From assembly GCF_039941015.1 (NCBI RefSeq), contig NZ_JBDVFI010000031.1: a stretch of DNA of 64,000 nt, one strand, 5' to 3'. Under the pieces are notes generated by a model. That model did not search any database and was not told the origin of the DNA. It worked only from the letters and a program-made list of their open reading frames with translations. Positions 35,048 to 43,792 of this stretch are shown here, in pieces. Within the stretch, counting starts at the first letter, position 1, and each line of letters opens with the position of its first letter. Source of the DNA: Sedimentitalea sp039941015. GTDB taxonomy: Bacteria; Pseudomonadota; Alphaproteobacteria; Rhodobacterales; Rhodobacteraceae. The position numbers and the translations under genes are program-made.

Positions 35048-36001
35048 ATGCAAGCGTCAGAATCAAAAAATACTTGGGCAAAAGTCCCGATTTCTCACAT
35101 CGAAGATCTGCGGGACGCGGTTCTTGGCGCAGGTCTGGACGCCACTCAGATGTCACGCGGTGACTTGTCCGGTGGCATCGCTTTTTCTGACGTCGATGGG
35201 ATGGTATTCACCTCCGGTCTGATCGGTGGGCGCGTCGCGTTGAGCGGCCCGCTCTCTGGTGAAGGGGTCACGATCGGAGTCGGCCTCGATCTGCCCGCCG
35301 GGACGCGGCATTGGCTCAACGAAGTCGAGACCGGAAATGTCGGTGTCTATCTGCCGGGTGACGCGCACGACTCGATCTATGCCCCGGGCGCGCTCTACGC
35401 GACGGTGACTTTGACGCCGGAGCGTTTGGAGGAGGAGGCCGCGGAACTCGACCTCGTTCTCGATCAGCGAACGCTTGGTGGGACTGGCGTCCATCCACGC
35501 AAGGTTTCAGCGGAAATTTCGCTGGCGCTTCGCAAACAATTCCAACGTGTCCATGCTGGCAGTGCCCTGCATGCAGATCCCGCCCGCACCATGCTGGATG
35601 CTCTGCTTTGCCATTTGGCTCGTCCGCCACGCAGAATAAACGTCGGCACGCGGCCCGGCGGTTACGGCCGTATCGTTGAGCGCGCCCGTGCCTACATCTC
35701 CGACAACCTGTCAGAGCCGATCCTAGTCGACGAGATCGCCCGCGCCGCCGGCACCTCTCGACGGACATTGTTCCGTGCGTTCGCGGAAATCCTTGACGAG
35801 ACGCCGAAATCCTATGCACGTCGTTTGCGCTTGCACCGTATCCGCAGCGACGTCGCCGAAGATCCCGAGCGCAATTGCACAATAGCGCTGATCGCCAATG
35901 ATTGGGGGATGAGCGATCTCGGACGAATGGCTGGATGCTACCGGGAACTCTTTGGTGAACTGCCGAGTACAACTTTGGCCAAGGCGCGCCGTCTGCATTG
36001 A
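35048..36001 (+). CDS. AraC-family transcriptional regulator
   Basis: The product is 317 residues from ATG 35048 (an in-frame TTG at 35042 is less likely). The first 200 residues form a ligand or cupin-like region (GVTIGVGLDLPAGTRHWL, GVYLPGDAHDSIYAPG), and the last 100 form the double helix-turn-helix (ISDNLSEPILVDEIARAAGTSRRTLFRAFAE, ALIANDWGMSDLGRMAGCYRELFGELPS). It precedes the outer-membrane protein and DUF1254 array in the same direction and probably controls it. The inducer is unknown. Confidence 0.9.
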   Translation: MQASESKNTWAKVPISHIEDLRDAVLGAGLDATQMSRGDLSGGIAFSDVDGMVFTSGLIGGRVALSGPLSGEGVTIGVGLDLPAGTRHWLNEVETGNVGVYLPGDAHDSIYAPGALYATVTLTPERLEEEAAELDLVLDQRTLGGTGVHPRKVSAEISLALRKQFQRVHAGSALHADPARTMLDALLCHLARPPRRINVGTRPGGYGRIVERARAYISDNLSEPILVDEIARAAGTSRRTLFRAFAEILDETPKSYARRLRLHRIRSDVAEDPERNCTIALIANDWGMSDLGRMAGCYRELFGELPSTTLAKARRLH

Positions 36002-36145
36002 CGCAAACTTGGCACGAACTACGTAGACACCCGGAGTTTTTCGGTCAGTGTTGGATCAGAACCAGCTAGGTGCGAAATTGCCTTGGCTCTATGACGCCCG
36101 CACGGCCTGCGTCGGGCTTTGATTGCCTGCGGCGGAGGAGGAAAT

Positions 36146-36922
36146 GTGAAGGAACAAATGCTAGTTGCTGGCGCTGTAGTGGCGGCACTCGTCTCCGGCC
36201 CGCTCGTCGCACAGGAAAATGCTGCCGCGCAGGCAAACAATCCGCTTGCCAACACCACTGCGCTCAACTTCCAAAACCTTTACACGGGCGAGCTGACCGG
36301 TAGTGATCGCGATGCAAACCAATTCTTTTTACGATACGCGAAACCGTTCTCTGCCTTCGGTGGCAACTGGTTGATGCGCGCAACCCTGCCGGTGAACACC
36401 TTCCCCGATGCGGGTGGCGGCGACACGACCGGCATCGGCGACTTCAACGTCTTTGCCGCATACCTATTCGACACAGGCAATCCGGCGATCAGTTTCGGCA
36501 TCGGACCGCAGCTGACGATGCCGACAGCCACCGATGACATGCTGGGTACAGAGAAATGGTCGGCCGGCTTCGCCAATGTGCTGTTCAATGCAGCCAACCC
36601 TAAGTTTCAGTGGGGCTATCTTCTCACTTGGCAGGCGAGCTTTGCTGGCAACGATGATCGCACCGATGTGAACGCTGGCGCGTTCCAGCCGTTCGCCTTT
36701 TATCAGCTTGGTCAGGGCTGGTACCTGCGCTCTGCTGGTATCTGGACCTACGACTTCAAGACCGACAGCTACTCTGTGCCGATCGGGCTTGGTCTGGGTA
36801 AGGTCATGCAGACGGACCTCGCCACGGTGAATGCCTTCATTGAACCTCAATATTCGATCGCGACCAAGGGCGACGGTCAACCGGAATGGGGAATTTTTGC
36901 GGGCCTGAATTTTCAGTTCTGA
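36146..36922 (+). CDS. Outer-membrane beta-barrel-like protein ('neuromedin U'/transporter family)
   Basis: The product is about 258 residues from GTG 36146, behind GGAGGAGG at 36134-36141 (an overlapping ATG at 36144 stops at once). A signal peptide ends near GPLVAQ. The mature part is rich in alternating aromatic/glycine strands and ends in phenylalanine (GIFAGLNFQF), as outer-membrane barrels do. Similar proteins are often labelled neuromedin U or MetA-pathway transporter; the substrate is not known. It lies between the AraC gene and the DUF1254 array, so it may import what they act on. Confidence 0.8.
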   Translation: MKEQMLVAGAVVAALVSGPLVAQENAAAQANNPLANTTALNFQNLYTGELTGSDRDANQFFLRYAKPFSAFGGNWLMRATLPVNTFPDAGGGDTTGIGDFNVFAAYLFDTGNPAISFGIGPQLTMPTATDDMLGTEKWSAGFANVLFNAANPKFQWGYLLTWQASFAGNDDRTDVNAGAFQPFAFYQLGQGWYLRSAGIWTYDFKTDSYSVPIGLGLGKVMQTDLATVNAFIEPQYSIATKGDGQPEWGIFAGLNFQF

Positions 36923-36957
36923 ATGCCGACTGATATTCAAGCAACGAGGAAATTCTG

Positions 36958-37026
36958 ATGAACATATTGGCGATCCCGACAATCAGAACAACGCGATTCA
37001 GAGCATCCGTGCTCGCAGTTGACTGA
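36958..37026 (+). CDS. Very short frame with a ribosome site (22 residues)
   Basis: ATG 36958 lies 8 bases after GAGG and opens a 22-codon frame (MNILAIPTIRTTRF...AVD), which ends well before the first DUF1254 gene. It could be a leader peptide, or the leftover start of a lost gene. No family can be assigned. Confidence 0.2.
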   Translation: MNILAIPTIRTTRFRASVLAVD

Positions 37027-37147
37027 AGTTCATCGAGACGAATGACTTGCAGGTGGGACACGGTTTACCTCGCTGGCATATGTCTTTCCCGAAAATCAGA
37101 TGCACGTGAAAGAACGTGCACCACACAAAATCAAGGAGTTACCGTAG

Positions 37148-38647
37148 ATGACCCGAACAATCGTCACGCTCACCGCAACGGCTGCATTGCTTTGCACGAC
37201 CACGTTGTCCGCATTCGCACAGGACGCGGTACCGTTGGATGCTGCCACGCTTAGGGGTGATGAAACGATCGACACACCAATCGGCACAATCGAGTTGCAG
37301 GATAACTATTTCGACGACGAGGCTTCGCAAAAGCTCTTCGACGAAATGGACTATCAGCGCGCAAGTCAGGCCTATCTGTGGAGTATTCCCCTGATTGGCT
37401 TTGCGGCCTGGCGTGATAAACAGACCGCCGCTTTTGACGTTCAAAACTCGACCGATTTCGTCGTACTTGAAAGCCTCAAGGAAAAACGTGGCATCGTGAC
37501 CGCCAACCTGACGACGCCTTATATCTTCAACTTCTCGAACCTCTCGGACGGTCCGATCCGGATCGAGTATCCGGCGGGACAAACCGCAGGTGCCGTTCTG
37601 GATGCATGGCAACGTCCGGTGTTCGACCTCGGCCTGACTGGTCCCGATCGGGGCGAAGGCGCGAGCTATGTGCTTGTCGGGCCGAATGATGACCCCGCAA
37701 AATACGAAGCGGATGGCGTCAACGTCTTTCAGAGTGAGACCAACAACGTGATGATTGGCCTGCGCATCCTCGAAACAGACCCGGCCTATTTCGATACCTT
37801 TACCAGTTCCTACGAGATGGGTCCGGCCGATGGCGAGATTGCTGCCAGCACCTTCATCACTGGCAAGGATGTCGAATGGAGCGGGACGCCGCCGCGCGGG
37901 CTCGAGTATTGGTCAAAACTGTCGGACATGATCAATGATGAACCCGTGCGCCGGATCGACAAGCCCTGGTTGGGCATGATCGAGCCGCTGGGCATCGTTA
38001 AGAGTCAGGAGTTCGCCCCCGATGACCGCCAGCAGGAAATTCTGAAAAAGGCGGCGGCGATGGGCGAACTGATGACCCGGAACATTCAGGTCAACCCCCG
38101 CTATGTCGAACCCTATTGGGACGACACCAACTGGTACAAGAGCTTCGATTTCCAGACCGAGCAAGAAAACGACACGATCCAGCAGATTGATCAGCGCGGC
38201 ACCTGGTTCTACGAGGCCGTGTCCTCATCCAAAGGCATGCTCGACCCCCAGCCGGGCAGCGGTCAGGTTTACATGACCTCCAAGCGTGACAGCAACGGCG
38301 ATCTGCTGCGCGCCGATCGCAACTATGTGCTGCATGTTCCCGCCGAGGTTCCGGTCGGGCAGTTCTGGGCGTTGACGTTGTACAGTGAAGAGACCCGCCG
38401 ACCTTATGACAACGGTGGCACCGAGGCCAAAGATGTCAGCCTCGACAGCCGCATGGACCAACTCACCTATAACGAGGACGGCTCCATCGATCTCTATATC
38501 GGTCCCGACGCGCCCGAGGGGATGGAAACGAACCACATGAAGACCGTCGATGACGATGGTTGGTTCGTTTATTTCCGCCTCTACGCCCCGGAGGATGCGT
38601 TTTTCGACAAGAGCTTTACCCTGCCAGATTTCGAACGCGTCGAGTGA
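37148..38647 (+). CDS. Secreted DUF1254/DUF1214 protein (array member 1)
   Basis: The product is 499 residues. A signal peptide ends near LSAFAQ. DUF1254 occupies about residues 60-190 (YLWSIPLIGFAAWRD, NLTTPYIFNFSNLSDGPIRIEYPAG) and DUF1214 about residues 360-490 (FWALTLYSEETRRPYDN, DLYIGPDAPEGMETNHM, FVYFRLYAPEDAFFDKS). The function of these domain pairs is not known; they are periplasmic and abundant in marine and soil proteobacteria. The RBS AAGGAG lies at 37132-37137. It is followed by two relatives in the same direction, 64 and 27 bases apart. Confidence 0.9.
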   Translation: MTRTIVTLTATAALLCTTTLSAFAQDAVPLDAATLRGDETIDTPIGTIELQDNYFDDEASQKLFDEMDYQRASQAYLWSIPLIGFAAWRDKQTAAFDVQNSTDFVVLESLKEKRGIVTANLTTPYIFNFSNLSDGPIRIEYPAGQTAGAVLDAWQRPVFDLGLTGPDRGEGASYVLVGPNDDPAKYEADGVNVFQSETNNVMIGLRILETDPAYFDTFTSSYEMGPADGEIAASTFITGKDVEWSGTPPRGLEYWSKLSDMINDEPVRRIDKPWLGMIEPLGIVKSQEFAPDDRQQEILKKAAAMGELMTRNIQVNPRYVEPYWDDTNWYKSFDFQTEQENDTIQQIDQRGTWFYEAVSSSKGMLDPQPGSGQVYMTSKRDSNGDLLRADRNYVLHVPAEVPVGQFWALTLYSEETRRPYDNGGTEAKDVSLDSRMDQLTYNEDGSIDLYIGPDAPEGMETNHMKTVDDDGWFVYFRLYAPEDAFFDKSFTLPDFERVE

Positions 38648-38711
38648 TCCGGCGTATTCCATCCCGGCCTCTTGCATGGCCGGGATTCTTCTTGCCGAAG
38701 GACGACAAAGG

Positions 38712-39848
38712 ATGAATGACCTCTTCAAGATTGCATTGCTGGCCCTGGTGGTCGGTTTGACCACTTCGACGGCACCGCTGTTCGCTCAGGACGAGACCCA
38801 AACAACAGCGCCTGACACCGGTGTCGGCGACAACGGACAGGCCCTGCCGTCCAGCCTGGCCTTTACCGACGAGGGCGGCGAGACCGTGACGATGGACAAC
38901 GTCATTCGCGCGGAAACCGCCAAATATATGGCGGCCGAGACGATCACCACCGGGCCCAACGCGTTCCGCCATGAACGCGAGGGGATCGACCTGAAGGCCC
39001 AGACGGTGATCCGGTCGAACTTCGATCTGATCTATTCCTATGGCGTATGGGATGTTAGCGGCGGCCTCATGATCTCGGTACCAGACTACGACCTGCTGCA
39101 ACTGGTGCAGGTGCTGGATGAGAACTCAGTCACCATTGGCGTGGTCTATCCCGGCGACACGCTGGAACTCGGCCCCGACGACGTTACCCATGGAAGCCAT
39201 GTCTATCTGTTCATGCGCACACAGCCGCGCAGCGATGACGACACGGGCATGGACGAGATGCGACAGCGACAGGACGCCGTGACCGTCAAGGCGGGTGCCG
39301 ATGCACCTTATGCCTCCGACGTTCAATATGATGTGGCCAGCTTCAACGCCTTGCGCAGCGAGCTCATCGGGAGGGCGCCGACCGAGGGTGTGATTGAGAA
39401 GGGGTTTATCGATGACATCGACGATATCGAAACGCCACAGTATCAGCTGATCAACACGGCCGGATGGGCCGGTCTTCCGGCCAGGCACGCATTCTATTTT
39501 GTCGTCCTTCCCGGTGATGACGGTGCCGCACAAAGTAAACCCGCCATCGTGACCTTTGAGCCACCGGAGTTGCGCTATGACGATGCCGGTTACTGGTCGA
39601 TCACTTTTTATAATGCCGATGGCTGGGTCGAGACCAATCCGTTCAAGCTCAGCAGCCGCGAGGCGGTGGCGAACGAGGACGGCACGATCACCATCAATAT
39701 CAACGGTGGTACGGATGCAAAAAACAACATCAAAGCACCCAAGAACTGGAACGCGCTTTTCCGCGCCTATCTGCCGGTCTCGGTCGAGGACATCGTCAAG
39801 TATCGCGATGACTTCGTGCAAAACCACAAGGTGACGGCGGAGCAATAG
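38712..39848 (+). CDS. Secreted DUF1254/DUF1214 protein (array member 2, short form)
   Basis: The product is 378 residues from ATG 38712 (MNDLFKIALL); the frame open upstream overlaps member 1 without similarity. A signal peptide ends near APLFAQ. It keeps a compact DUF1254-like region (about residues 55-180: KAQTVIRSNFDLIYSYGVWDV, GVVYPGDTLELGPDDVTHGSHVYLF) and a DUF1214 end (YWSITFYNADGWVETNP, TININGGTDAKNNIKAP). It is 120 residues shorter than its neighbours and resembles the copy at 53.2 kb in layout. Confidence 0.88.
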   Translation: MNDLFKIALLALVVGLTTSTAPLFAQDETQTTAPDTGVGDNGQALPSSLAFTDEGGETVTMDNVIRAETAKYMAAETITTGPNAFRHEREGIDLKAQTVIRSNFDLIYSYGVWDVSGGLMISVPDYDLLQLVQVLDENSVTIGVVYPGDTLELGPDDVTHGSHVYLFMRTQPRSDDDTGMDEMRQRQDAVTVKAGADAPYASDVQYDVASFNALRSELIGRAPTEGVIEKGFIDDIDDIETPQYQLINTAGWAGLPARHAFYFVVLPGDDGAAQSKPAIVTFEPPELRYDDAGYWSITFYNADGWVETNPFKLSSREAVANEDGTITININGGTDAKNNIKAPKNWNALFRAYLPVSVEDIVKYRDDFVQNHKVTAEQ

Positions 39849-39875
39849 TTTCCGAAACAATAAGAGGAGAATGAG

Positions 39876-41411
39876 ATGACACGTTCATCCCTGACGAAAT
39901 CGACTGCCGCGTTTGCGCTTGTCGCGGCCATGGTGTCGCCTGCCATCGCACAGGACAGCCGTATAGAAGCGTTGAGCAGTCTACCGTTCGAGCAGAACCG
40001 GCCCACACCCGAAACTGCCCTAGCGCTGAGCGACGAGCTGACCTTTCAGCAAGCAACGCAGGCTTACCTCTGGGCGATGCCGCTTGTGAATACGCTAGGT
40101 ATGAAGTTCGGTTCCGAAGAGGTCTTTGGCGCGGGATACAACGTCCTGCCGATCTGGAAGGAGCGGCTCGACCCGAAAACCCTAGTCACGACGCCGAACT
40201 CGGATGTGCTTTATGCAATGAGCTATATCGACATGAACGACACAGGACCGGTCGTTCTTGATGCGCCGCCGGGCCTGCAGGGCATCCTGTTGGATTTCTG
40301 GCAACGGCCCATTCCTGTGGATGGCGGCAAGTTCTTTGGCGATGTCGGTCTGCCCGGCCCTGATGCGGGTAAGGGCGGCAAGTTCCTGGTGCTGCCTCCG
40401 GGCTATGACGGCGATGTGCCTGGCGGATATTTTGTATACCGCTCGGCGACGAACAACCTGTTTATCTTCCTCCGTGGTTTCTACGACGATCCTGACAATC
40501 TCGATCCGGCAGTCGAACTGATGGAGCAGGCGGAGGTCTATCCGCTGAATGTGGTCGAGGCCGACCGTAAGCCGATGGAGTATCCCAACGCGTCTGGTGT
40601 TCCGGCCAACATGCTGCCGCGGTCGGATTTCAGTGTCTTTGAGCAGTTGAAATGGCTTGTCGATAGTGAGAGCACCAATCTTGCCGGACCGGATGGGCTT
40701 GGGATTCTGGCCAATATCGGTTTGATCGCGGGTCAACCGTTTGAGCCGGATGACGCAACCCGTGCGATCCTCGATGCCGGGGCAACTACCGCCTACAAGA
40801 TGTCGCGCGTCATCGGTCTGAGCGATGAGGTCAACGGCAAGTCCATGCTGGTCTGGCGGGACCGACAGTGGGTGAACCCGGTTAACAATGCCGCCGAACC
40901 GGGACCGAAAAAGGCACTGGATCTTGCGTTCAAGAACACCGCGTCGAACTTCATCGACATCGAACAGCGCGTTTGGTTTTTCACAGACTACTATTCGATG
41001 AGCCCGGGCATGGTGTCGCAAACGCCGGGCAAGGGCGCTGCGTACTGGATCGTATTCAACGATGCCGCTGACGCACCGCTTTCGGGCGACAGCGCTTACA
41101 AACTGACCTTACCTGCTGATGTGCCGGCATCCCTGTTCTGGTCGATGACGCTCTATGAGGCCGAGAATGCCTCCGGACTGGCGACTGATGTACGTCGTTT
41201 CCCGTCACTCGGCTCGCGTGACAAGCCAGCAGTGAACGACAATGGCACAACTGATATCTACATAGGTCCCGAAGCCCCTGAGGGTCATGAGGCGAATTGG
41301 CTGCCGTCGGCGGCGGGTCGAGGCTTTTTCGGAATTCTGCGGCTCTACGGACCGGGTGAGACGGCGATCGACTATAGCTGGAAGCCCAGCGATCTGCACA
41401 AGGTCGAGTGA
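39876..41411 (+). CDS. Secreted DUF1254/DUF1214 protein (array member 3)
   Basis: The product is 511 residues with a signal peptide ending near SPAIAQ and RBS AAGAGGAGAA before ATG 39876. The DUF1254 part reads QAYLWAMPLVNTLGMKFG, LVTTPNSDVLYAMSYIDMNDTGPVVLDAP and LDFWQRPIPVDGG; the DUF1214 part reads LFWSMTLYEAENASGL, TTDIYIGPEAPEGHEANWLPS and FFGILRLYGPGETAIDYSWKPSDL. This is the most canonical of the four copies. It probably shares a transcript with members 1 and 2. The activity is unknown. Confidence 0.92.
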   Translation: MTRSSLTKSTAAFALVAAMVSPAIAQDSRIEALSSLPFEQNRPTPETALALSDELTFQQATQAYLWAMPLVNTLGMKFGSEEVFGAGYNVLPIWKERLDPKTLVTTPNSDVLYAMSYIDMNDTGPVVLDAPPGLQGILLDFWQRPIPVDGGKFFGDVGLPGPDAGKGGKFLVLPPGYDGDVPGGYFVYRSATNNLFIFLRGFYDDPDNLDPAVELMEQAEVYPLNVVEADRKPMEYPNASGVPANMLPRSDFSVFEQLKWLVDSESTNLAGPDGLGILANIGLIAGQPFEPDDATRAILDAGATTAYKMSRVIGLSDEVNGKSMLVWRDRQWVNPVNNAAEPGPKKALDLAFKNTASNFIDIEQRVWFFTDYYSMSPGMVSQTPGKGAAYWIVFNDAADAPLSGDSAYKLTLPADVPASLFWSMTLYEAENASGLATDVRRFPSLGSRDKPAVNDNGTTDIYIGPEAPEGHEANWLPSAAGRGFFGILRLYGPGETAIDYSWKPSDLHKVE

Positions 41412-42102
41412 TCGGGCGCAAATGAAAGCGGAGGCGACAATCAAGTTTACGGGGTTTGTCGCCACTGATCCGGGAAAGCAGGAATCGTCAATCTGGTCGC
41501 GAGGCTGGCAACCACGCTTAAAACGGCGTCAGCCAAAGCATTCGTTGCCCCTCCCATGGCCGGATGGTTGGCAGTTCGGTTGTCACCCGTCGCATCCGCG
41601 TGGTCTTCTCAACCGGGCCTGAGTGGATTTTTTAAGGTTGTGAGAGTGTCTCGTCACGCAAGGTTGGCCCATCCGGGAAGTACTGCTGATAAAAGCGGCC
41701 CTTCGTCGTGCATCGCGCCGAGATAGGCTGGAGTCAGCGCTTCTACAAGATTCGGGCTCAGCGTAGAATTTGGCCGGACACAGAGCATGATGGGCGGAGC
41801 CCAGACTTTTTCTGTGGGTGCGTAGTGGTTGCTACTGAATGATGTGAGCGGATATTCAGATTGTGGCAAGAATCGAGAAACAACTGGGGCGCCGTACGGC
41901 CACTCACGGCCCGCTATACAGATTGTGCAGTTGCAGAAAATTTGCAGGCGGGGCGAGATCGTGCAAGAAACACTGGTGCCGAGCGACAATTCTGGCGGTG
42001 CGCGGCGCTGGCCAATCCTGTGTAGCGCGCGGGAGTGGCGAGGTTTGTACGTAAATCCATCCCATCGCGGCTCTGAAACTTATTGGAACGAAAGAAGACA
42101 CC
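41412..42102. other. Gene-free stretch after the DUF1254 array
   Basis: About 690 bases. A possible 66-codon frame begins at ATG 41422 (MKAEATIKFTGFVATD), and a 111-codon frame runs leftward from 41989 to 41654; neither shows a ribosome site or a family I recognise. The region probably holds decayed sequence and the promoter of the HTH gene. Confidence 0.45.
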
Positions 42103-42375
42103 ATGCTGACAATACTGCCCGAACGTGTCCAGGAACTGCGCCGCGCCCGAGGACTGGGCCGTAGCAAACTCGCCAAGCTCTCGGGGGTGACCGAACGCCA
42201 GGTTGCCCGTCTGGAAGGTGCCTTGCCGTGGAAGGGCGAGTTGACCCCCGGCATGGTCCAGCGCATTGCCGCCGCGTTGCAGGTTCAGCCGGAAACCCTT
42301 CTGGGGGATCAACCACTGACTGAATTCGACATGGCAGCGCCCCCGCAGGCCAGTAGTTGCAGTTGCTGCAACTAA
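42103..42375 (+). CDS. Small XRE-type HTH protein with a cysteine-rich tail
   Basis: The product is 90 residues. Residues 5-70 form an HTH_3 domain (VQELRRARGLGRSKLAKLSGVTERQVARLEG, then MVQRIAAALQVQPETLLG). The last residues are QASSCSCCN, three cysteines in CSCC, which could bind a metal or a thiol-reactive signal. A good terminator follows, so it is a one-gene unit. It converges on the DUF1826 gene of the presumed zinc locus, which suggests, but does not show, a metal-responsive role. Confidence 0.8.
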   Translation: MLTILPERVQELRRARGLGRSKLAKLSGVTERQVARLEGALPWKGELTPGMVQRIAAALQVQPETLLGDQPLTEFDMAAPPQASSCSCCN

Positions 42376-42383
42376 CCGCCAAC

Positions 42384-42410
42384 GGCCCGCTTTCGCGGCG
42401 GGCCTCTTCG
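42384..42410 (+). terminator. Terminator of the HTH gene
   Basis: GGCCCGC (42384-42390) pairs with GCGGGCC (42398-42404) across a 7-base loop, followed by TCTTCG. It starts 8 bases after the stop codon. Confidence 0.65.
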
Positions 42411-42562
42411 CTGCGTGCGGTGTTGCTCCAAACAGGACGGTGACGCAGAAATATCATTCGCGAGTATCGCAGAAGACGGCGGTGTAATCTGTGCACTGCG
42501 AGAGAGTATTGCCCGCGCGTGAAACAATGGTCGCGCTCAGCAATCCAGCAGCCATTGGCTCC

Positions 42563-43213
42563 CTAGATCAATGCAGGTAAACTCTCGACCTCTTTTGCAG
42601 GGTCTTCAATAGGATCGAGCACAAGCAACAACCGCGTCTCACCCGTCCCCACAATCGGGGGTGATCGGTGCAACAAACTCGATACCGGTGTTTCAGGCCA
42701 GCGCGTGCCGCGCAGGATGACCGGTGAGCCGGTTGGCACGGTCATGATCCGTTCCGGCTCACGGCCATTTTCTGAAATCCCATATTGCGTGCCGGTTCCG
42801 CGATAGGTGCAGATCAGCCGGGCTGTCACAGCATCGGCGTGGAACTTGCGGCAGGCATTGGTGTTGACCACGTCAATCCGCAGCCTGAGATAGGGGCTCT
42901 TCATAATGCTCGCAAATATGGATGCCAGTGCAGAGGCGTCTTCGATCAGGATGTTTCGCTCGGCGCATTCCGGCGTTCCGCAGTCGTTGGCAATATCAAT
43001 CAATACGTCGCAAACCGTCTCTGGCCGCACGATCAGCCGCGCCCGTGGTAACTGCTCCGTCGGTAGTGCATCGATCCAACGCTGAAAATGAGGTTTGGGA
43101 TCACGCCGCCAGACCGTGGCCGCGCAGGACCGTTGGTGAATAGCAGTCAGACCGCTCGGCGCGGATGTAACAGTCGTGCAGGTGCTGAGTTCGGGGCGAC
43201 TGGTGAGGATCAT
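42563..43213 (-). CDS. DUF1826-domain protein
   Basis: The product is 216 residues from ATG 43213 (MILTSRPELSTCTT). It has the DUF1826 features WIDALPTEQLPRARLIVRPE, LRLRIDVVNTNACRKFHADAVTARLICTYRGTGTQY and GSPVILRGTRWPE, with conserved Cys, His and Asp that look like an iron/2-oxoglutarate-type or metal site (KFHAD). The function is unproven. DUF1826 is a recognised genomic companion of zinc-linked COG0523 GTPases, and one lies in the same leftward set at 46.0-47.2 kb. It is the last gene of that set, 29 bases after the NTF2-like gene. Confidence 0.88.
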   Translation of the reverse strand: MILTSRPELSTCTTVTSAPSGLTAIHQRSCAATVWRRDPKPHFQRWIDALPTEQLPRARLIVRPETVCDVLIDIANDCGTPECAERNILIEDASALASIFASIMKSPYLRLRIDVVNTNACRKFHADAVTARLICTYRGTGTQYGISENGREPERIMTVPTGSPVILRGTRWPETPVSSLLHRSPPIVGTGETRLLLVLDPIEDPAKEVESLPALI

Positions 43214-43242
43214 CGTTTCGTCTCCGGAGTAAGGCTCTGGCC

Positions 43243-43716
43243 CTATGGCTGGTAGGGCAGTGAGGAATGGTGCAGCACGATGCGCAGGGTGCCGGTTTCG
43301 TCCATCTTGTAACCAAAGCTCTTGTCGACCGTGGTGACGGACCCGTCCTTGTTGGTCAGCTTGACCCAGCCCATCCACATGGCGACGTCGCCCTTGATGA
43401 ACGCGGCGGAGGTGGTGCTTTCGGTCGCGCGCCAGCCCATGATCGCGAAGCCGTTGTCGAGCGGATATTCCTCGGAGTGTCCGCAGAAATAGGCCAGCGC
43501 GCCTGCCTTGGTCGGTCGGAACGTCTGCGCGCCGCTTGCCATGGTCGGTTTGAACAGGACTGGCCCGAGGTTGTATCCATAGTAGGTGTCAATATTGGCG
43601 GAGGCGACTTTGCGGGCGGCCTCGACGCCACCCTCCTCGAAGGCCTTTGAGATGGTGATTTTGCCATTGCCCCAGATGGTCAGGGCTTGTTCGATGTCGT
43701 CTTGGGTGATCGGCAA
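43243..43716 (-). CDS. NTF2/SnoaL-like protein of the zinc locus
   Basis: The product is 157 residues: DIEQALTIWGNGKITISKAFEEGG, YYGYNLGPVLFKPTMASG, RPTKAGALAYFCGH, FIKGDVAMWMGWVKLTNKDG and the end TLRIVLHHSSLPYQP. The conical NTF2-like fold (as in SnoaL and ketosteroid isomerase) is inferred from the strand pattern and the final beta sheet. Relatives are sometimes labelled phosphoribosyl-AMP cyclohydrolase, but none of the HisI motifs is present, so that label looks wrong. It lies between thrS and the DUF1826 gene. Confidence 0.75.
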   Translation of the reverse strand: MPITQDDIEQALTIWGNGKITISKAFEEGGVEAARKVASANIDTYYGYNLGPVLFKPTMASGAQTFRPTKAGALAYFCGHSEEYPLDNGFAIMGWRATESTTSAAFIKGDVAMWMGWVKLTNKDGSVTTVDKSFGYKMDETGTLRIVLHHSSLPYQP

Positions 43717-43792
43717 GGGGGATTCCTCTCTTGCTATGATGTTTCAAAGGGGCGCAATCGCGTTTCGCCAGTGCCCCCCGTTTGCACCGCCA

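Noticed and set aside
41654..41989. 111-codon frame on the minus strand in the gap after the DUF1254 array
   Set aside because: No ribosome site, unusual composition and no family that I recognise; left as part of the gene-free stretch.
43243..43716. Possible second phosphoribosyl-AMP cyclohydrolase
   Set aside because: Relatives bear that name, but the sequence has no DCDxD or CHxGxxSC motif and looks NTF2-like.
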